A stretch of 64,000 nucleotides of DNA. It comes from Ilyomonas sp965199845 (lineage in GTDB: Bacteria; Bacteroidota; Bacteroidia; Chitinophagales; Chitinophagaceae). Positions 18,100 to 27,608 of the stretch are shown piece after piece. Within the stretch, counting starts at the first letter, position 1, and the number at the start of each line of letters is the position of its first letter. The position numbers and the translations under genes were made by a program. The stretch covers positions 57,450 to 121,449 of the forward strand of contig CBDATZ010000045.1 in the NCBI GenBank assembly GCA_965199845.1. Direction: 5' to 3'. Under the pieces are notes generated by a model. It worked only from the letters and a program-made list of their open reading frames with translations, did not search any database and had not been told where the DNA came from.

Positions 18100-21000
18100 A
18101 TGGCACGACCTTTTTCCACAACCTTTACAGCTCAAAAAATTTTTACAGACAGAGAAGACGCCAAAAAAATACTGCGTTTAAGCGTGGAAACTGAGCAAAA
18201 ATTTGATGAATACCGTATTAAAGTGTTTTATGGTGTAGGCGGTCAGGGTAAATCATATTTAAAAAATATTTTTTTAGTAAATGAATATTTAAAGCCTCTT
18301 GCTGAAGAGAATAAAAATATACTTTATTGCGACACTATTGATTTTGAAAAAGATGAATCAAAAAAACAACCAGATGAAGCTCTTTTAGCAATTGCTAAAA
18401 CACTTATTGAAAAAGGCAACTTTGCACTACCTGCTTTCATTTTAGGCTTTTTGAAGTATAAAAGCTTATCATCATCTTCTTTAAATCTTTCTGAAACTTA
18501 TCCTTTTTTATTTAGGTTACCTGGAAAAATGACTGCAAGCCCATTGGCTAATGAAATTTTGACTGAAATAGTGCATTTTGCAGCAGAAGGTTTAACAACC
18601 AGCATTCCAATTATAGGTTTATTTATAAAAAAGCTGTGGGACAAAGGAAAAGATAAAATTGTTGATTGGATTCGTAAATCAGATGTGAAAAATATACTTG
18701 CCGATCTTGATACTCTGGATAAATTTTCATTACTTGAAAGACTTCCTAAGTTATTGGCTTATGATGTTTTTAAAGCATTAGAAAATGATTACAACAACAA
18801 TGGCAAACAAGAAAGGAGACTTATAATTATATTTGATGGCTATGAAACATTATGGCAAAATTCCAAAAATGAAGACATTAATAAAGATAAATGGATTAGA
18901 ACTCTTGCCTATTACTTGCCGGGAGTACTATTTATTATTTTTGGAAGAGACAGATTACGCTGGTCTGAAGTTGAGCGGGATGAAGAATTTATTTCAGCTA
19001 TTGACCAGCACTTAATTAAGGGATTATCAGATAATGATGCTGATTCTTTTTTAAAATTTGTTCCTATTGAAAACCCTGAAATAAGAAATTCAATAATACA
19101 GAATTCGAAAGGTAGCCATTCAAATGATGGCTGTCTTCCTCTTTATTTAGACATAGAAGTAAATACTTACGAGCAAATAATAAATCAAGGTGGCAAACCT
19201 TCAAAACAAGATTTTGAGCAAGGAAACGAAAAGACGGAATTAGAGGTTGTTAATCGTTTTTTTAAACACATTTCACCTGAGCTTTCTAATTCCATAGGGG
19301 CTTTATCTCTTTCAAATTACTTTGATACATCAATTATTCAGTTATTAAAACACTTGTATTGTTTACCCCCTGCTGTATCTTTAGATGATTTAGATAACTT
19401 TTCATTTATTTATGTTGAAAATGATAAAGCTAATATACATTCGCTTGTAAGGGAAATAGCGTCTGAACAATACAAAAAAAAATTTCCGGATAATTATTTT
19501 AAAATCCATGAAGCTTTATTTAATTATTTCAACCACCAATTACCATCTTCCGAGAGCCAAGAAATGACTCCTCAATTTGAATCTGTATTAGCTAATGCCG
19601 CACATCATAAAGAAATATATGACGTAACAAATTTTCCAAAATGGATTTTTGATAAATCTTATTATTTGTTCGGGATCGGATATTACGATACACTTGACAC
19701 TCAACTTAAACACGCAATTAAATTAATTAAGAATACTTCTGAGAAAAGTTTTGCTTACTCACAAGAAAACAAAGTTTTGCTTGGAAACCTGTATTTCAAG
19801 TTATCAGATAACAATAAGTATACGGGAAGATTATTACTTGCGAATGAATATATCCAGGCAGCGTTAGAAGTCTATAACATTATTTTTCCCAATGATTTTT
19901 TTGATCAGTTTTCTGAAACAGGAGCTGAACAAAAGGTTACCTCCCAGACGAGAGAATCAATTACATCTTTCAAAAACGGGCTGGAACTGGCTGCAAGTAT
20001 TAAAACTGGAATGGGTAAAAATAATGAATGTGGTAAATTGTATGCTAAGGCACTCAAAATTGCTACCCTGTTTAGCTTGCCTTTTAATAGATATGGTTTT
20101 GCTACGTATTTAATAAATATTGGAAGAGTTGCTGAAGCAGAACCATGGTTTTTTAACCAGTATAACTTTGAAATTTATAATAATAATTTGTTAGGTGCGG
20201 CACTTGCTGCACATGATTTTGCAAAACTCCTTAAAGTGCAGGAGCGTTTTGAAGAAGCCATTTTTTACCAAAAAATTGCTATCGATATATACACGCGGGT
20301 AAAAACAAAAAATCATGCCTATACTGGTATAGCCATGCATGCCCTGGCTTCTATACTTACTAAACAGGGAAAAGATTTAGTTCAAGCAGAACAGTTATTA
20401 AACGAGGCTTGGGATATATATGTAAAAAATTTTCGCATTGATAATGTAATGTTTGGTTTTTTGTATGCTGATATGTTTTCATTAGCCCTTAAGAAAGACG
20501 TAAACGCAGCACTTCAATATTATTATAGGGCAAAAGAAATTATTTCCGATTATTCAGGCAACATGAATGCGCGTTACATTACCATGCTTATTGATATTGC
20601 TGACCAATTGAAGAAAACCCCTATAAACGCAAACGATGAATTCACACCTCTGATAATCAATTATTTTTTAAATGAATTTGATAACTTAAAAGAGCTTTTA
20701 AGTATCTACAATAGTGCTTTACATACAGGCATTTCAATAACTGCTGATTTTCTTGAATCACAAGGCAAGAAAGAATTAGCTGAATTATTTCGAAAAAAGA
20801 AAAAAGAGTTTATCAGGATATTAGAAGTACGTACCCATATAAGAACAGCCAGTCTTACGACTGAGATAATTAAATCACCTACTAAAGAAAATATTTTATC
20901 TCAATTTAAACAAATCACGAGTCTACCAGATGACACATCTTCAGTTGAACTTGAACGTATAATCCTTCCCTTTTATAAAACATATAATTTATTTCAAATT

Positions 21001-21552
21001 ACTTTTTTGAATGCTGAGAAAATGTTTTATAAATACATTTTATTCGATAATGTAACACCCATTGCTATAGATTGGAATGCCAGAAATATTCTTAATGTTA
21101 ATGAAGTAGATATTAATCTCAATGCTACGTCTGTCATTCCATACATAATTTTTTTCTGTGACTCTATAAGCGGAGAGAAGGGAAAATTTTATTTGCTTCT
21201 TGATGATAAAGATATTCCATGGAGACAAGATATTGATATCGACGAAAAATTAAAATTTGCTATTAAGCAAAAAATTAAGCCTATAGTAATAAAGTCTGAA
21301 AATGGCAATAGTTTTATGTTGCAGGGATATATAGTTTTTCAAGACTTTATTTATAGGTGTGAAATTAAGGTTGATAAAACATCTGGAGCTTTGTCTATGC
21401 TATATGATGAACCGGTTCAAATATATAAATATAATGACGTATTTATATGCAAACTTTTTTCAGACGAAGATAAACCAAATAAAAATAAGAACTGTATTGA
21501 ACTAGATTCGCTCCCTTGTTGTATAGACCCTCTTTATGAAGCCAAGAGTTAA
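18100..21552 (+). CDS. large STAND-like NTPase with TPR-like repeats, unknown C-terminal domain
   Basis: This 1150-residue protein has no signal peptide. Residues 1-30 contain the FTDRED entry motif of STAND ATPases, a Walker A GVGGQGKS at 45-52 and a Walker B LIIIFDG at 241-247. IIFGRDRLRW near 284 may be the sensor-type motif. A helical region (about 310-520) probably includes a winged helix. Residues 530-900 show alternating helical pairs such as AAHDFAKLLKVQERFEEAIFYQKIA, typical of TPRs (the fragment is quoted only to show pattern and is not repeated). The last 200 residues are beta-rich and unrecognised. Flanks are IS scars and an integrase. AT content is higher than in neighbouring genes, suggesting transfer. 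A defence or signal-sensing role is inferred; no effector domain is recognised. Confidence 0.75.
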   Translation: MARPFSTTFTAQKIFTDREDAKKILRLSVETEQKFDEYRIKVFYGVGGQGKSYLKNIFLVNEYLKPLAEENKNILYCDTIDFEKDESKKQPDEALLAIAKTLIEKGNFALPAFILGFLKYKSLSSSSLNLSETYPFLFRLPGKMTASPLANEILTEIVHFAAEGLTTSIPIIGLFIKKLWDKGKDKIVDWIRKSDVKNILADLDTLDKFSLLERLPKLLAYDVFKALENDYNNNGKQERRLIIIFDGYETLWQNSKNEDINKDKWIRTLAYYLPGVLFIIFGRDRLRWSEVERDEEFISAIDQHLIKGLSDNDADSFLKFVPIENPEIRNSIIQNSKGSHSNDGCLPLYLDIEVNTYEQIINQGGKPSKQDFEQGNEKTELEVVNRFFKHISPELSNSIGALSLSNYFDTSIIQLLKHLYCLPPAVSLDDLDNFSFIYVENDKANIHSLVREIASEQYKKKFPDNYFKIHEALFNYFNHQLPSSESQEMTPQFESVLANAAHHKEIYDVTNFPKWIFDKSYYLFGIGYYDTLDTQLKHAIKLIKNTSEKSFAYSQENKVLLGNLYFKLSDNNKYTGRLLLANEYIQAALEVYNIIFPNDFFDQFSETGAEQKVTSQTRESITSFKNGLELAASIKTGMGKNNECGKLYAKALKIATLFSLPFNRYGFATYLINIGRVAEAEPWFFNQYNFEIYNNNLLGAALAAHDFAKLLKVQERFEEAIFYQKIAIDIYTRVKTKNHAYTGIAMHALASILTKQGKDLVQAEQLLNEAWDIYVKNFRIDNVMFGFLYADMFSLALKKDVNAALQYYYRAKEIISDYSGNMNARYITMLIDIADQLKKTPINANDEFTPLIINYFLNEFDNLKELLSIYNSALHTGISITADFLESQGKKELAELFRKKKKEFIRILEVRTHIRTASLTTEIIKSPTKENILSQFKQITSLPDDTSSVELERIILPFYKTYNLFQITFLNAEKMFYKYILFDNVTPIAIDWNARNILNVNEVDINLNATSVIPYIIFFCDSISGEKGKFYLLLDDKDIPWRQDIDIDEKLKFAIKQKIKPIVIKSENGNSFMLQGYIVFQDFIYRCEIKVDKTSGALSMLYDEPVQIYKYNDVFICKLFSDEDKPNKNKNCIELDSLPCCIDPLYEAKS

Positions 21553-21995
21553 GAATAGTCCCTATTAAAACAATTTATGTATTATAACTTCCGCCAACAT
21601 AGGCTGTGTAAAGAAACAAATAAATCAAGCGATAATTTTTAAGTAATTATTGTTAAAAATTGTTTGATTATTTACTATCACAAGCACTTGTTTCAACAGC
21701 TTACTGCATACAACTATCAATACCAGTTTTTTATTCTTTTCATAGTTACTAATCGTTCATAAAGCTGTTTGCAGGCACCATTGCTTTTTATGGCGCTAAG
21801 CGAGCACATGTACAGGAAGTTGCGGAACGTTTGCCACCTGCTTACAGATTTTACTTCACCCACGTATGGAAATTTCGGCAGGCTTGATCATCTGATTTCG
21901 CTCATCGTTGAGCAGTAAAATGATTGTTTAACAGAGGCTTTCTTGTCAATAGACATCGGGAATAGGTGATCTCTGGATCCGGAATCTAATATCAA
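21553..21995. other. gap with dispersed repeat
   Basis: No coding region is visible. The left part is AT-rich. The right part (21867-21955) holds repeat copy 2, which ends about 40 bp from the integrase stop codon. Confidence 0.5.
21867..21955 (+). repeat. dispersed repeat, copy 2
   Basis: Blocks ATTTCGGCAGGCTTGATCA, ATTTCGCTCATCGTTGAGCAG, AAAATGATTG and CAGAGGCTTTCTTGTC align in order with the reverse complement of 41544-41625. The two copies are therefore inverted relative to each other and bracket the integrase plus tra/mob module. Confidence 0.6.
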
Positions 21996-23210
21996 CTATT
22001 CAACTAATAGTTTACTTCTTACAATAAGTAGTTCATCCTCAAAGCTATCCAAATAAGCTTTTGTAGTTGATAAACTGGAATGACCTAAGTACTCACTAAT
22101 CTCATCTGTTGAGACTCCTTTCCGTTTCAAAGTCGTAGCAAAAGAATGTCTGGCAGCATATGTTGTAATTCTACCAATAGAATCTATCTTTATTTTAAGC
22201 TCTTCAAAAACAGGTTGCAGATTGTCATTAATTTTTTTTAGCGCTTTCTTAATTCGATTTCGTTGCGTAACGGCTGGTAAACCAGGAATTAAAATCCCAA
22301 ACAAGTAAGGATTGTCAGGTGTGTTCCACCTTTGAATAATATCTTTTGCCATTGGATGCAGTGCGACACGTATAGGCAATTTCTTTTTGGTAGTTCGTTT
22401 CGTTTTTGTACGTGTAAATTGCAAAAAATCACCGCTGATATTATCATTCTGTAGGCGGGCAATATCTGAAACATTTATACCGTTGCACAAATAACTAAAC
22501 TTCCAAAGGTCCAATGCTTTTTGTTCCCTTAATAAAGCCGGCTTGTGCTTTAACAAGGTTTGAATATCTTTCCATTGTAACGACTTTTTGCTATTACGAC
22601 TTTGCGGAATAACGTATCCTGTAAAAGGATACTTATCCTTTTTTATATATCCCGTTTCAATGGCTGAATTAACTACCGCCCGGACATTTCGCAGATTGAT
22701 TCCGATTGTTGTTTCTGAGTTACCTTTTTTTCGATGGTAATCTTCAAAGCGCTTCAAAAAAGCAGGTGTCATTTCATTCGCTTTCAGTGATGCCTTTATC
22801 TCTTTTAAAGCGTTAAGCGTTGTTTTATAAGAGCCAGCCGTACCCAATCGATCTTCTTTTATCAGGTTATCGATATATTTTTGAAATATGGTAATAAATG
22901 AATTTTTCTTTAAATGTTCGTTCGATTCAAAATATTCTGTCTCAAACTCTTCAAAACTAAATTCATCCAACTCCTCAATCACCTTAGCCGCTTTTCTTAC
23001 GAGAACATCCAAACCAAGCCTGATATTCTTTAATGAAGCATCTTTTAATTTTGGACTATTTAGTTTTCCCCATTCCTCTGGTGCCAGGTCATAACCAGTC
23101 CCATATCGCCGCTTGTCATCTAAACAATAAATGGTAATTTTTACTGGAAATTTACCATTGACTTTAACTTTCCGGGTATCAAAAAAAAGATTTACTGTAG
23201 CTTCATTCAT
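21996..23210 (-). CDS. tyrosine recombinase / site-specific integrase
   Basis: The protein has 404 residues from ATG at 23210 (MNEATVNLFFDTRKVK); an earlier reading adds a hydrophobic, unlike-family stretch. Domains in order are an arm-type DNA-binding domain (1-90), a SAM-like core-binding domain (about 100-200) and a catalytic domain ending in ARHSFAT, YLGHSSLSTTKAYLDSF with the HxxR-type Arg, second His and nucleophilic Tyr. In the first box, SYLCNGINVSDIARL, the usual Arg position appears to be Asn. This variant recurs in Bacteroidota integrases but deserves checking. It lies beside a tRNA 3' fragment and probably moved an integrative element. Confidence 0.9.
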   Translation of the reverse strand: MNEATVNLFFDTRKVKVNGKFPVKITIYCLDDKRRYGTGYDLAPEEWGKLNSPKLKDASLKNIRLGLDVLVRKAAKVIEELDEFSFEEFETEYFESNEHLKKNSFITIFQKYIDNLIKEDRLGTAGSYKTTLNALKEIKASLKANEMTPAFLKRFEDYHRKKGNSETTIGINLRNVRAVVNSAIETGYIKKDKYPFTGYVIPQSRNSKKSLQWKDIQTLLKHKPALLREQKALDLWKFSYLCNGINVSDIARLQNDNISGDFLQFTRTKTKRTTKKKLPIRVALHPMAKDIIQRWNTPDNPYLFGILIPGLPAVTQRNRIKKALKKINDNLQPVFEELKIKIDSIGRITTYAARHSFATTLKRKGVSTDEISEYLGHSSLSTTKAYLDSFEDELLIVRSKLLVE

Positions 23211-23385
23211 CACATTTTCTTTGCTATAAAAATACTGAATTATATTTACTTTATTGCACCAAAATTTGCACCATAACCAATGCAATAAAAGGAAAAGATG
23301 AGCAATAAAAAGAAACAAAGAGTAAAAAGTACATTGGTAATCAAACTATAAGAAATCAAAGGAAACTAAAAGTTGACAGAAGTCC

Positions 23386-23431
23386 AGGACTCATAATCAG
23401 GGGGTCCCTGGTTCAAGCCCAGGTGGGCCCA
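23386..23431 (+). repeat. 3' fragment of a CAT-anticodon tRNA (attachment-site remnant)
   Basis: The stretch has the anticodon loop CTCATAA, a T-arm CCTGG-TTCAAGC-CCAGG and the acceptor strand GGGCCC plus A. No D-arm or 5' acceptor strand precedes it. The anticodon CAT fits tRNA-Met or the lysidine-type tRNA-Ile2. Such 3' fragments are the usual att scar left by tyrosine-recombinase elements. The intact tRNA is not in the window. Confidence 0.75.
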
Positions 23432-23441
23432 CTTGAAAATC

Positions 23442-23479
23442 AAGAAGTTACGTTAACTACGTAACTTCTTTTTATTTTT
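23442..23479 (+). terminator. rho-independent terminator after tRNA fragment
   Basis: A perfect 12-bp stem, AAGAAGTTACGT with ACGTAACTTCTT, has a 5-nt loop and is followed by TTTATTTTT. It is placed as expected for the natural terminator of the tRNA gene, so the tRNA 3' end and its terminator travelled or stayed together. Confidence 0.85.
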
Positions 23480-23573
23480 GATACATACCAGATACATACA
23501 TTTTCATTGGTATGTCATGCCTTCTTTTATAAAAAAAGCCATCGAATTGATGGCTTTATACACTTTCCTTTTG

Positions 23574-23861
23574 CTATGGATGATTTCGATTTATTCGTAG
23601 CATTTTGCTCTGTTTATCTATCTCATCTAAACTGTTTCTTTTATTTTGGAGTACCCATTCATCCAATTCTGTTCTTTTAAAATAAATTAGTTTACCGCCT
23701 GGCTGATAATAAGGAATCAATCTTCCGCTTGTCAGCTTATACATGGAGGAAGCGCTTCTTCCTAAGTACAGACAAGCTTCTTCAAAGGTCAATATCTCTT
23801 TTTGCAGAAGGTATAGCATTTTATCTGATGCTGCTCCCTGCACACTTTTATCTTTTTCCAC
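23574..23861 (-). CDS. helix-turn-helix protein, excisionase-like
   Basis: The gene encodes 95 residues. The middle LTFEEACLYLGRSASSMYKL, followed by SGRLIPYYQPGGKLIYFKRTELDEWV, is the MerR/excisionase-type winged helix-turn-helix found next to integrases in Bacteroidota elements. Proteins of this group steer excision or control nearby genes. It lies 360 bp from the integrase start, on the same strand, on the other side of the tRNA fragment. Confidence 0.85.
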   Translation of the reverse strand: MEKDKSVQGAASDKMLYLLQKEILTFEEACLYLGRSASSMYKLTSGRLIPYYQPGGKLIYFKRTELDEWVLQNKRNSLDEIDKQSKMLRINRNHP

Positions 23862-23891
23862 TCTGCACCTCCTTATAAATTTTATTAAGTT

Positions 23892-24176
23892 CTATCGGTT
23901 TATAAAAATCAGGCTTCCCAAAAAATGATTGTAGGAAGGAATGTACCTGATGTAACCATACTGATGCAGCTCCCGGATATTCTTATTGAGAGTTGCAGTT
24001 CCTGATATTTTAGCAATCGGCATCAGCTCTTTGCTGAAGACACAAACCGGGTTCTGTCCCTGATTGACCTCTGCATACTGAAGAATAGCTATGAAGAGAC
24101 TAATATGCGAAGGACCAATCCGACCATCATAGCGTACGTCACTTAAAAACTGGTTTAACTCTTTACTGTACAACAT
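23892..24176 (-). CDS. small conserved element protein, winged-helix-like
   Basis: The protein has 94 residues from ATG at 24176 (MLYSKELNQFLSDVRYDGRIG). The pattern GPSHISLFIAILQYAEVN then ISGTATLNKNIRELHQYGYIRYIP resembles a winged helix that reads DNA through a recognition helix and a beta wing. It recurs near the ends of Bacteroidota conjugative elements in my recollection, without a known role. A DNA-binding regulatory function is inferred. It overlaps nothing and follows the 24199 gene by a few bases. Confidence 0.6.
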   Translation of the reverse strand: MLYSKELNQFLSDVRYDGRIGPSHISLFIAILQYAEVNQGQNPVCVFSKELMPIAKISGTATLNKNIRELHQYGYIRYIPSYNHFLGSLIFINR

Positions 24177-24198
24177 TACACTCTCTTTCTTGACTTCA

Positions 24199-25002
24199 TT
24201 ACATTTTTTGTTTCCGGCTCTTTTTGGCAACCGGCTTTTCAGTTGTCTGCTTTTCGTCCATTTTTACCTTCTCTTCCTGCCCTGCCTTTTGTACAGGCTT
24301 TTGTTCTTGCTTGCTGCTTTGTTCTTCTTTTTGAACCAAGTCGCGTAACGATACTTTCTGACCGGCGGTATTATAAGCTGTCAGGGTTTTATATTCCGGG
24401 TTGGCACTGATAAACAGCTTTTCTTGCTTGCCGGCAACCCCAAATACGGCAGCCTGCAGATTGCCCCGTTCCAAAGAAGACAATAACTGCTTTTTGCTTT
24501 GTTCGTCCGCCAATTCCTTGATTGGATATTGGGCTAACATTTTTTCCAGGTCATAGCCATAGTTCTGATGAAACTGCTTCATCTCGTAATTGCCGTTTTG
24601 AGTGGTGTTCTTAAAATCGAGCTGCACCCAGGCACCATATTTTTCGTTCTCTTTACTGGTGAGCGTTTTGTGCACAGCCCGACCTGCCAGCAGGTTATAT
24701 CCTTCCTTAAGTGTTATAGAGCTGCCTTTGTTGATGTAAAACATCTGCTTTGCACCGACTTCCTGTTTGTCGTTTACCAGTGACAGTTGGTAGCGGTTAA
24801 AGAAGTACATATCAGAGTCAGCACCCTTTTTAAAATCCAGGGTTGCCGTCACGGTATCTTTTCCGAATACTTTGTTTAAAGACAACTGAAATTCGGGTGT
24901 CGCCCCTTTTATCTTGTTTGCCAGTTCTGTATGTAAGGTGTCACCAAAACCGGTATTCTTCAGCTGCTCTTTGAGATACTCATAATTTACTTCGTTCATC
25001 AC
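24199..25002 (-). CDS. DUF3945-like mobile-element protein
   Basis: The gene encodes 267 residues, with ATG codons at 25002 or 24999. The C-terminal third, KEKLFISANPEYKTLTAYN, continuing through KVSLRDLV, resembles the DUF3945 repeat found in Bacteroidota mobile-element proteins, where it is often fused to topoisomerase or mobilisation domains. The tail is a Lys/Gln/Glu-rich disordered stretch. There is no signal peptide. It is probably a cytoplasmic accessory protein of the element, located just after traN. The family assignment is from memory of the motif only. Confidence 0.6.
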   Translation of the reverse strand: MMNEVNYEYLKEQLKNTGFGDTLHTELANKIKGATPEFQLSLNKVFGKDTVTATLDFKKGADSDMYFFNRYQLSLVNDKQEVGAKQMFYINKGSSITLKEGYNLLAGRAVHKTLTSKENEKYGAWVQLDFKNTTQNGNYEMKQFHQNYGYDLEKMLAQYPIKELADEQSKKQLLSSLERGNLQAAVFGVAGKQEKLFISANPEYKTLTAYNTAGQKVSLRDLVQKEEQSSKQEQKPVQKAGQEEKVKMDEKQTTEKPVAKKSRKQKM

Positions 25003-25010
25003 ATTATGCT

Positions 25011-25844
25011 TTATTGGTTATCAAATCTTTCTTTTAAGGGTTTTACTTTACGGAGTGTGCGGTGATTAATGTGCAGAGTCAGCAGCCGGCTGCCTTCACT
25101 CTCTCCCCATTGAATCACCAGTTCCTTTGTTTTTGGAACGGTGAATGGTGTAAAGGCGAATACATACACCTGCGAGGAATGTTCGCTTACTTTAGTAAGA
25201 GCTGTGTTATGTATAGGTATAATCTCATTCTGCTGTGTGGCGGTGCGTTTGGCTGTTTTAATGTCCTGAAGGAAGAAGCGTGCATACGCAGGAATAAAAG
25301 GAATGAGTGATTTGTTATCTATACCAATCTCTAACCATAGCAAATCATCCTTCATAAAAAGATTACTGAGAGTGAGTTTTATGCTTTGCTCCTTAATGCT
25401 TTTATGTATCGAATGTCTTTTGCTTTTAATAGTGTTACTCGTTGCGATAAAAGAACCTTCTGCCAGTGACTGGTCCTTAATAATCGCTTTTTCACTGCTA
25501 TCTCCAACAAAAGAGAAATTCAGTATCGCAGGATTAAAAGCATAGCTGACAGCAAAGGAATAAAAATGACCGTCAGCCGTTATCACCGTCAGGTTGGTTG
25601 GTGTAAAATCCTTCCCGGCTGCTTTTAGCTGGAGAATGTTTTCTACGCCGGTTGCTTTCTGGGCAAGTACAGCCTGGCTGCCCCTGTCCACGCTTTTAAT
25701 GGCATCCGGAAAAATGAGGTTGCTGGTTTTATCGGGGCAAATGTCTACGCGGAAAGGAGGGATGCTCTTCGGTAAATATTGCGCAAACGGGTGGAGCTGA
25801 AAGAAGCATAACATCCCTATCAATATCACATGTATCTGTTTCAT
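25011..25844 (-). CDS. traN: conjugative transposon protein TraN
   Basis: The protein has 277 residues from ATG at 25844; a longer reading adds a stretch that overlaps the end of traM. Signal peptide MKQIHVILIGMLCFFQLHPFAQ precedes the TraN (DUF4138) body with SNLIFPDAIKSVDRGSQAVLAQK and NLTVITADGHFYSFAVSY. TraN is an envelope component of the Bacteroidota type IV secretion channel, analogous to VirB9. It is next to traM as expected. Confidence 0.88.
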   Translation of the reverse strand: MKQIHVILIGMLCFFQLHPFAQYLPKSIPPFRVDICPDKTSNLIFPDAIKSVDRGSQAVLAQKATGVENILQLKAAGKDFTPTNLTVITADGHFYSFAVSYAFNPAILNFSFVGDSSEKAIIKDQSLAEGSFIATSNTIKSKRHSIHKSIKEQSIKLTLSNLFMKDDLLWLEIGIDNKSLIPFIPAYARFFLQDIKTAKRTATQQNEIIPIHNTALTKVSEHSSQVYVFAFTPFTVPKTKELVIQWGESEGSRLLTLHINHRTLRKVKPLKERFDNQ

Positions 25845-25869
25845 GTTTAGTCGTTTTATTGTATAAAAT

Positions 25870-27144
25870 TTATTGCCCGTTATTATCTGTAAGCAACACA
25901 CGGTAGCCTGCTTTAATGGTGAGCTTTAACTGCTTTACTTTTCTATTGAGTAAGGATTTGGCGGCTGCAATACCGGCACCTGCGGCTTGCGCACCAAGGG
26001 AGGGATCGAGTGAGGAAAGACCAACATTACTCAGCGCTTCGCTGCCGGATTGTTTGGCGACATCGCGGCTTAGGGAACCGGGAACATAGATACCTTCCAG
26101 GCCATCCAGGTCATAGACTCATAAGGAAACAGGAAGCAAAGAAGTCTGGTAACGGATAGAAGTGATAATGATACGTAACCGATCCCCGTTTTGTGAAGCG
26201 GTGCCATAGATAAAAGTACCTCGTGGTACCAGGATGCCATTCACATACATATCACTCCTTAAACAGAGTTTTACGGAAGAACCGCCGGTTACTGTTTGCG
26301 TTTCCTGAACTTCTGCTTCTATACTAGTTGATACCTGTTCGCGAGCGGTATCAGTATCTAAAGAATAAAATGCGCTTTTAGATTGTGAGACTTTGCTGTC
26401 ACCTTTTATTTTGACCTCTGTGTTTGCTCCTAATAGGGATGGATCCCTATCCTTTTTCCTTGATACGACCGGGAACACCTGTTTTTTGTTTTTCTCTGAT
26501 CCCTGTTGGAGGCGGTCGGTTACCCGCTCCGGATGCTGAATATCCAGAATCTTATCCATCATGCCAGTTAGCTGCTGCGTCTCAGGATCGGTTCCGGCAT
26601 CAGGCTCGTTCATTGACCGTAACATTTGCGCAAGCCGGGCTACATCATTGGATTGTACAACTGGCGTTTGCGGTGCATTACTAATAGTGTGGTTCACTCC
26701 ACCTTTATCTTCTTTCGCGTTATTGTTTAATACAGCATTTAACTGCGCAAGCTTTTGATTCACTTGATACTCATTCGCATCTTCGTAGCCAGGTGGTAAT
26801 GGATTGTAAACCGTAGACGGATTATCTTTTCCAAATAAGGCTGAACTGTCCCTTCTTTGAAAGAAAGGATCGCTTTTTTGTGCGTCCCTGTACTTTACAG
26901 AGTCTTTATCCGCCTGCTGATAAAAGGAGAGCTTATTCCAGCTTCCATTATTACTGATCTTTGCATCAGGCAATTGCATATTTAATCCTTTTGCATTACC
27001 GGATGCTTTAGCATCAGCTTTACCTACCAGTCCTAAAGACCATAAGGCGAATGTGAGAAAGGGAAGAACAAGGAGAGGAAGCAGGAGTAAAAACCTGCGC
27101 TGTTTTTCCCAGCCGTTTATCTGTGTTTCTGTTGTCTGTTTCAT
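25870..27144 (-). pseudogene. traM: traM with internal in-frame stop codon
   Basis: The first 341 codons read as TraM, a VirB10-like inner-membrane protein: a TM segment near residues 17-36, a Gln/Pro-rich periplasmic linker, and SSVKLCLRSDMYVNGILVPRG split across the beta-barrel start. At 26119-26121 a TGA follows LLPVSL. In the same frame the sequence continues VYDLDGLEGIYVPGSLSRDV to LTDNNGQ and TAA at 25870, the normal TraM C-terminus. The full length would be about 424 residues. One base change (TCA to TGA) explains the break. Conjugation would need readthrough or suppression. Confidence 0.85.
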
Positions 27145-27157
27145 GATGATGATTTTA

Positions 27158-27595
27158 TTATTTGGTTAACTGTTCAGCCGTAATAAGACTGTCTAATAAG
27201 TGAGGTCTGGCTCTTTGGATGCTGTCGAATAAAGAAGCGTCATTCTTCTTTACACTATCTAAGTACAAATGAAATTTTCTGATGCGCCCGATTGCCATAT
27301 CCTTATGAGCGGGTAAATAAAACGGCTTACTAACAGGAGCCCGAATAGTTGTGGATTTTGCAGAAGTAGCCAGGCAATAACCAAATGTTTTGCTTACGCT
27401 AAATCCAATGCACAAGGAGAGAAAAAAGCAAGAGGCTATAATACAGGCGGCTTGTTTTGCCGGTGCTACTGTCTCTGTTTTCTTAGCCAAATACAAAGCA
27501 AACATTTTCAGCTTCTGATCAAGTATAGTAGTTACTGTATGTATGTTTTTCCTGCTCTCATATTGAACTTTCTTTTTGCTAAAAAGGCGTATCAT
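27158..27595 (-). CDS. traL: TraL-like conjugative transfer protein
   Basis: The protein has 145 residues from ATG at 27595, which avoids overlap with traK. A single transmembrane helix (AACIIASCFFLSLCIGFSV) follows a basic cytoplasmic N-terminus. The C-terminus is periplasmic and helical (MAIGRIRKFHLYLDSVKK). Its position between traK and traM is that of traL in CTnDOT-type elements. The sequence itself is poorly conserved, so the name rests mainly on order. Confidence 0.65.
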   Translation of the reverse strand: MIRLFSKKKVQYESRKNIHTVTTILDQKLKMFALYLAKKTETVAPAKQAACIIASCFFLSLCIGFSVSKTFGYCLATSAKSTTIRAPVSKPFYLPAHKDMAIGRIRKFHLYLDSVKKNDASLFDSIQRARPHLLDSLITAEQLTK

Positions 27596-27608
27596 ATCGA
27601 TGATTGAT

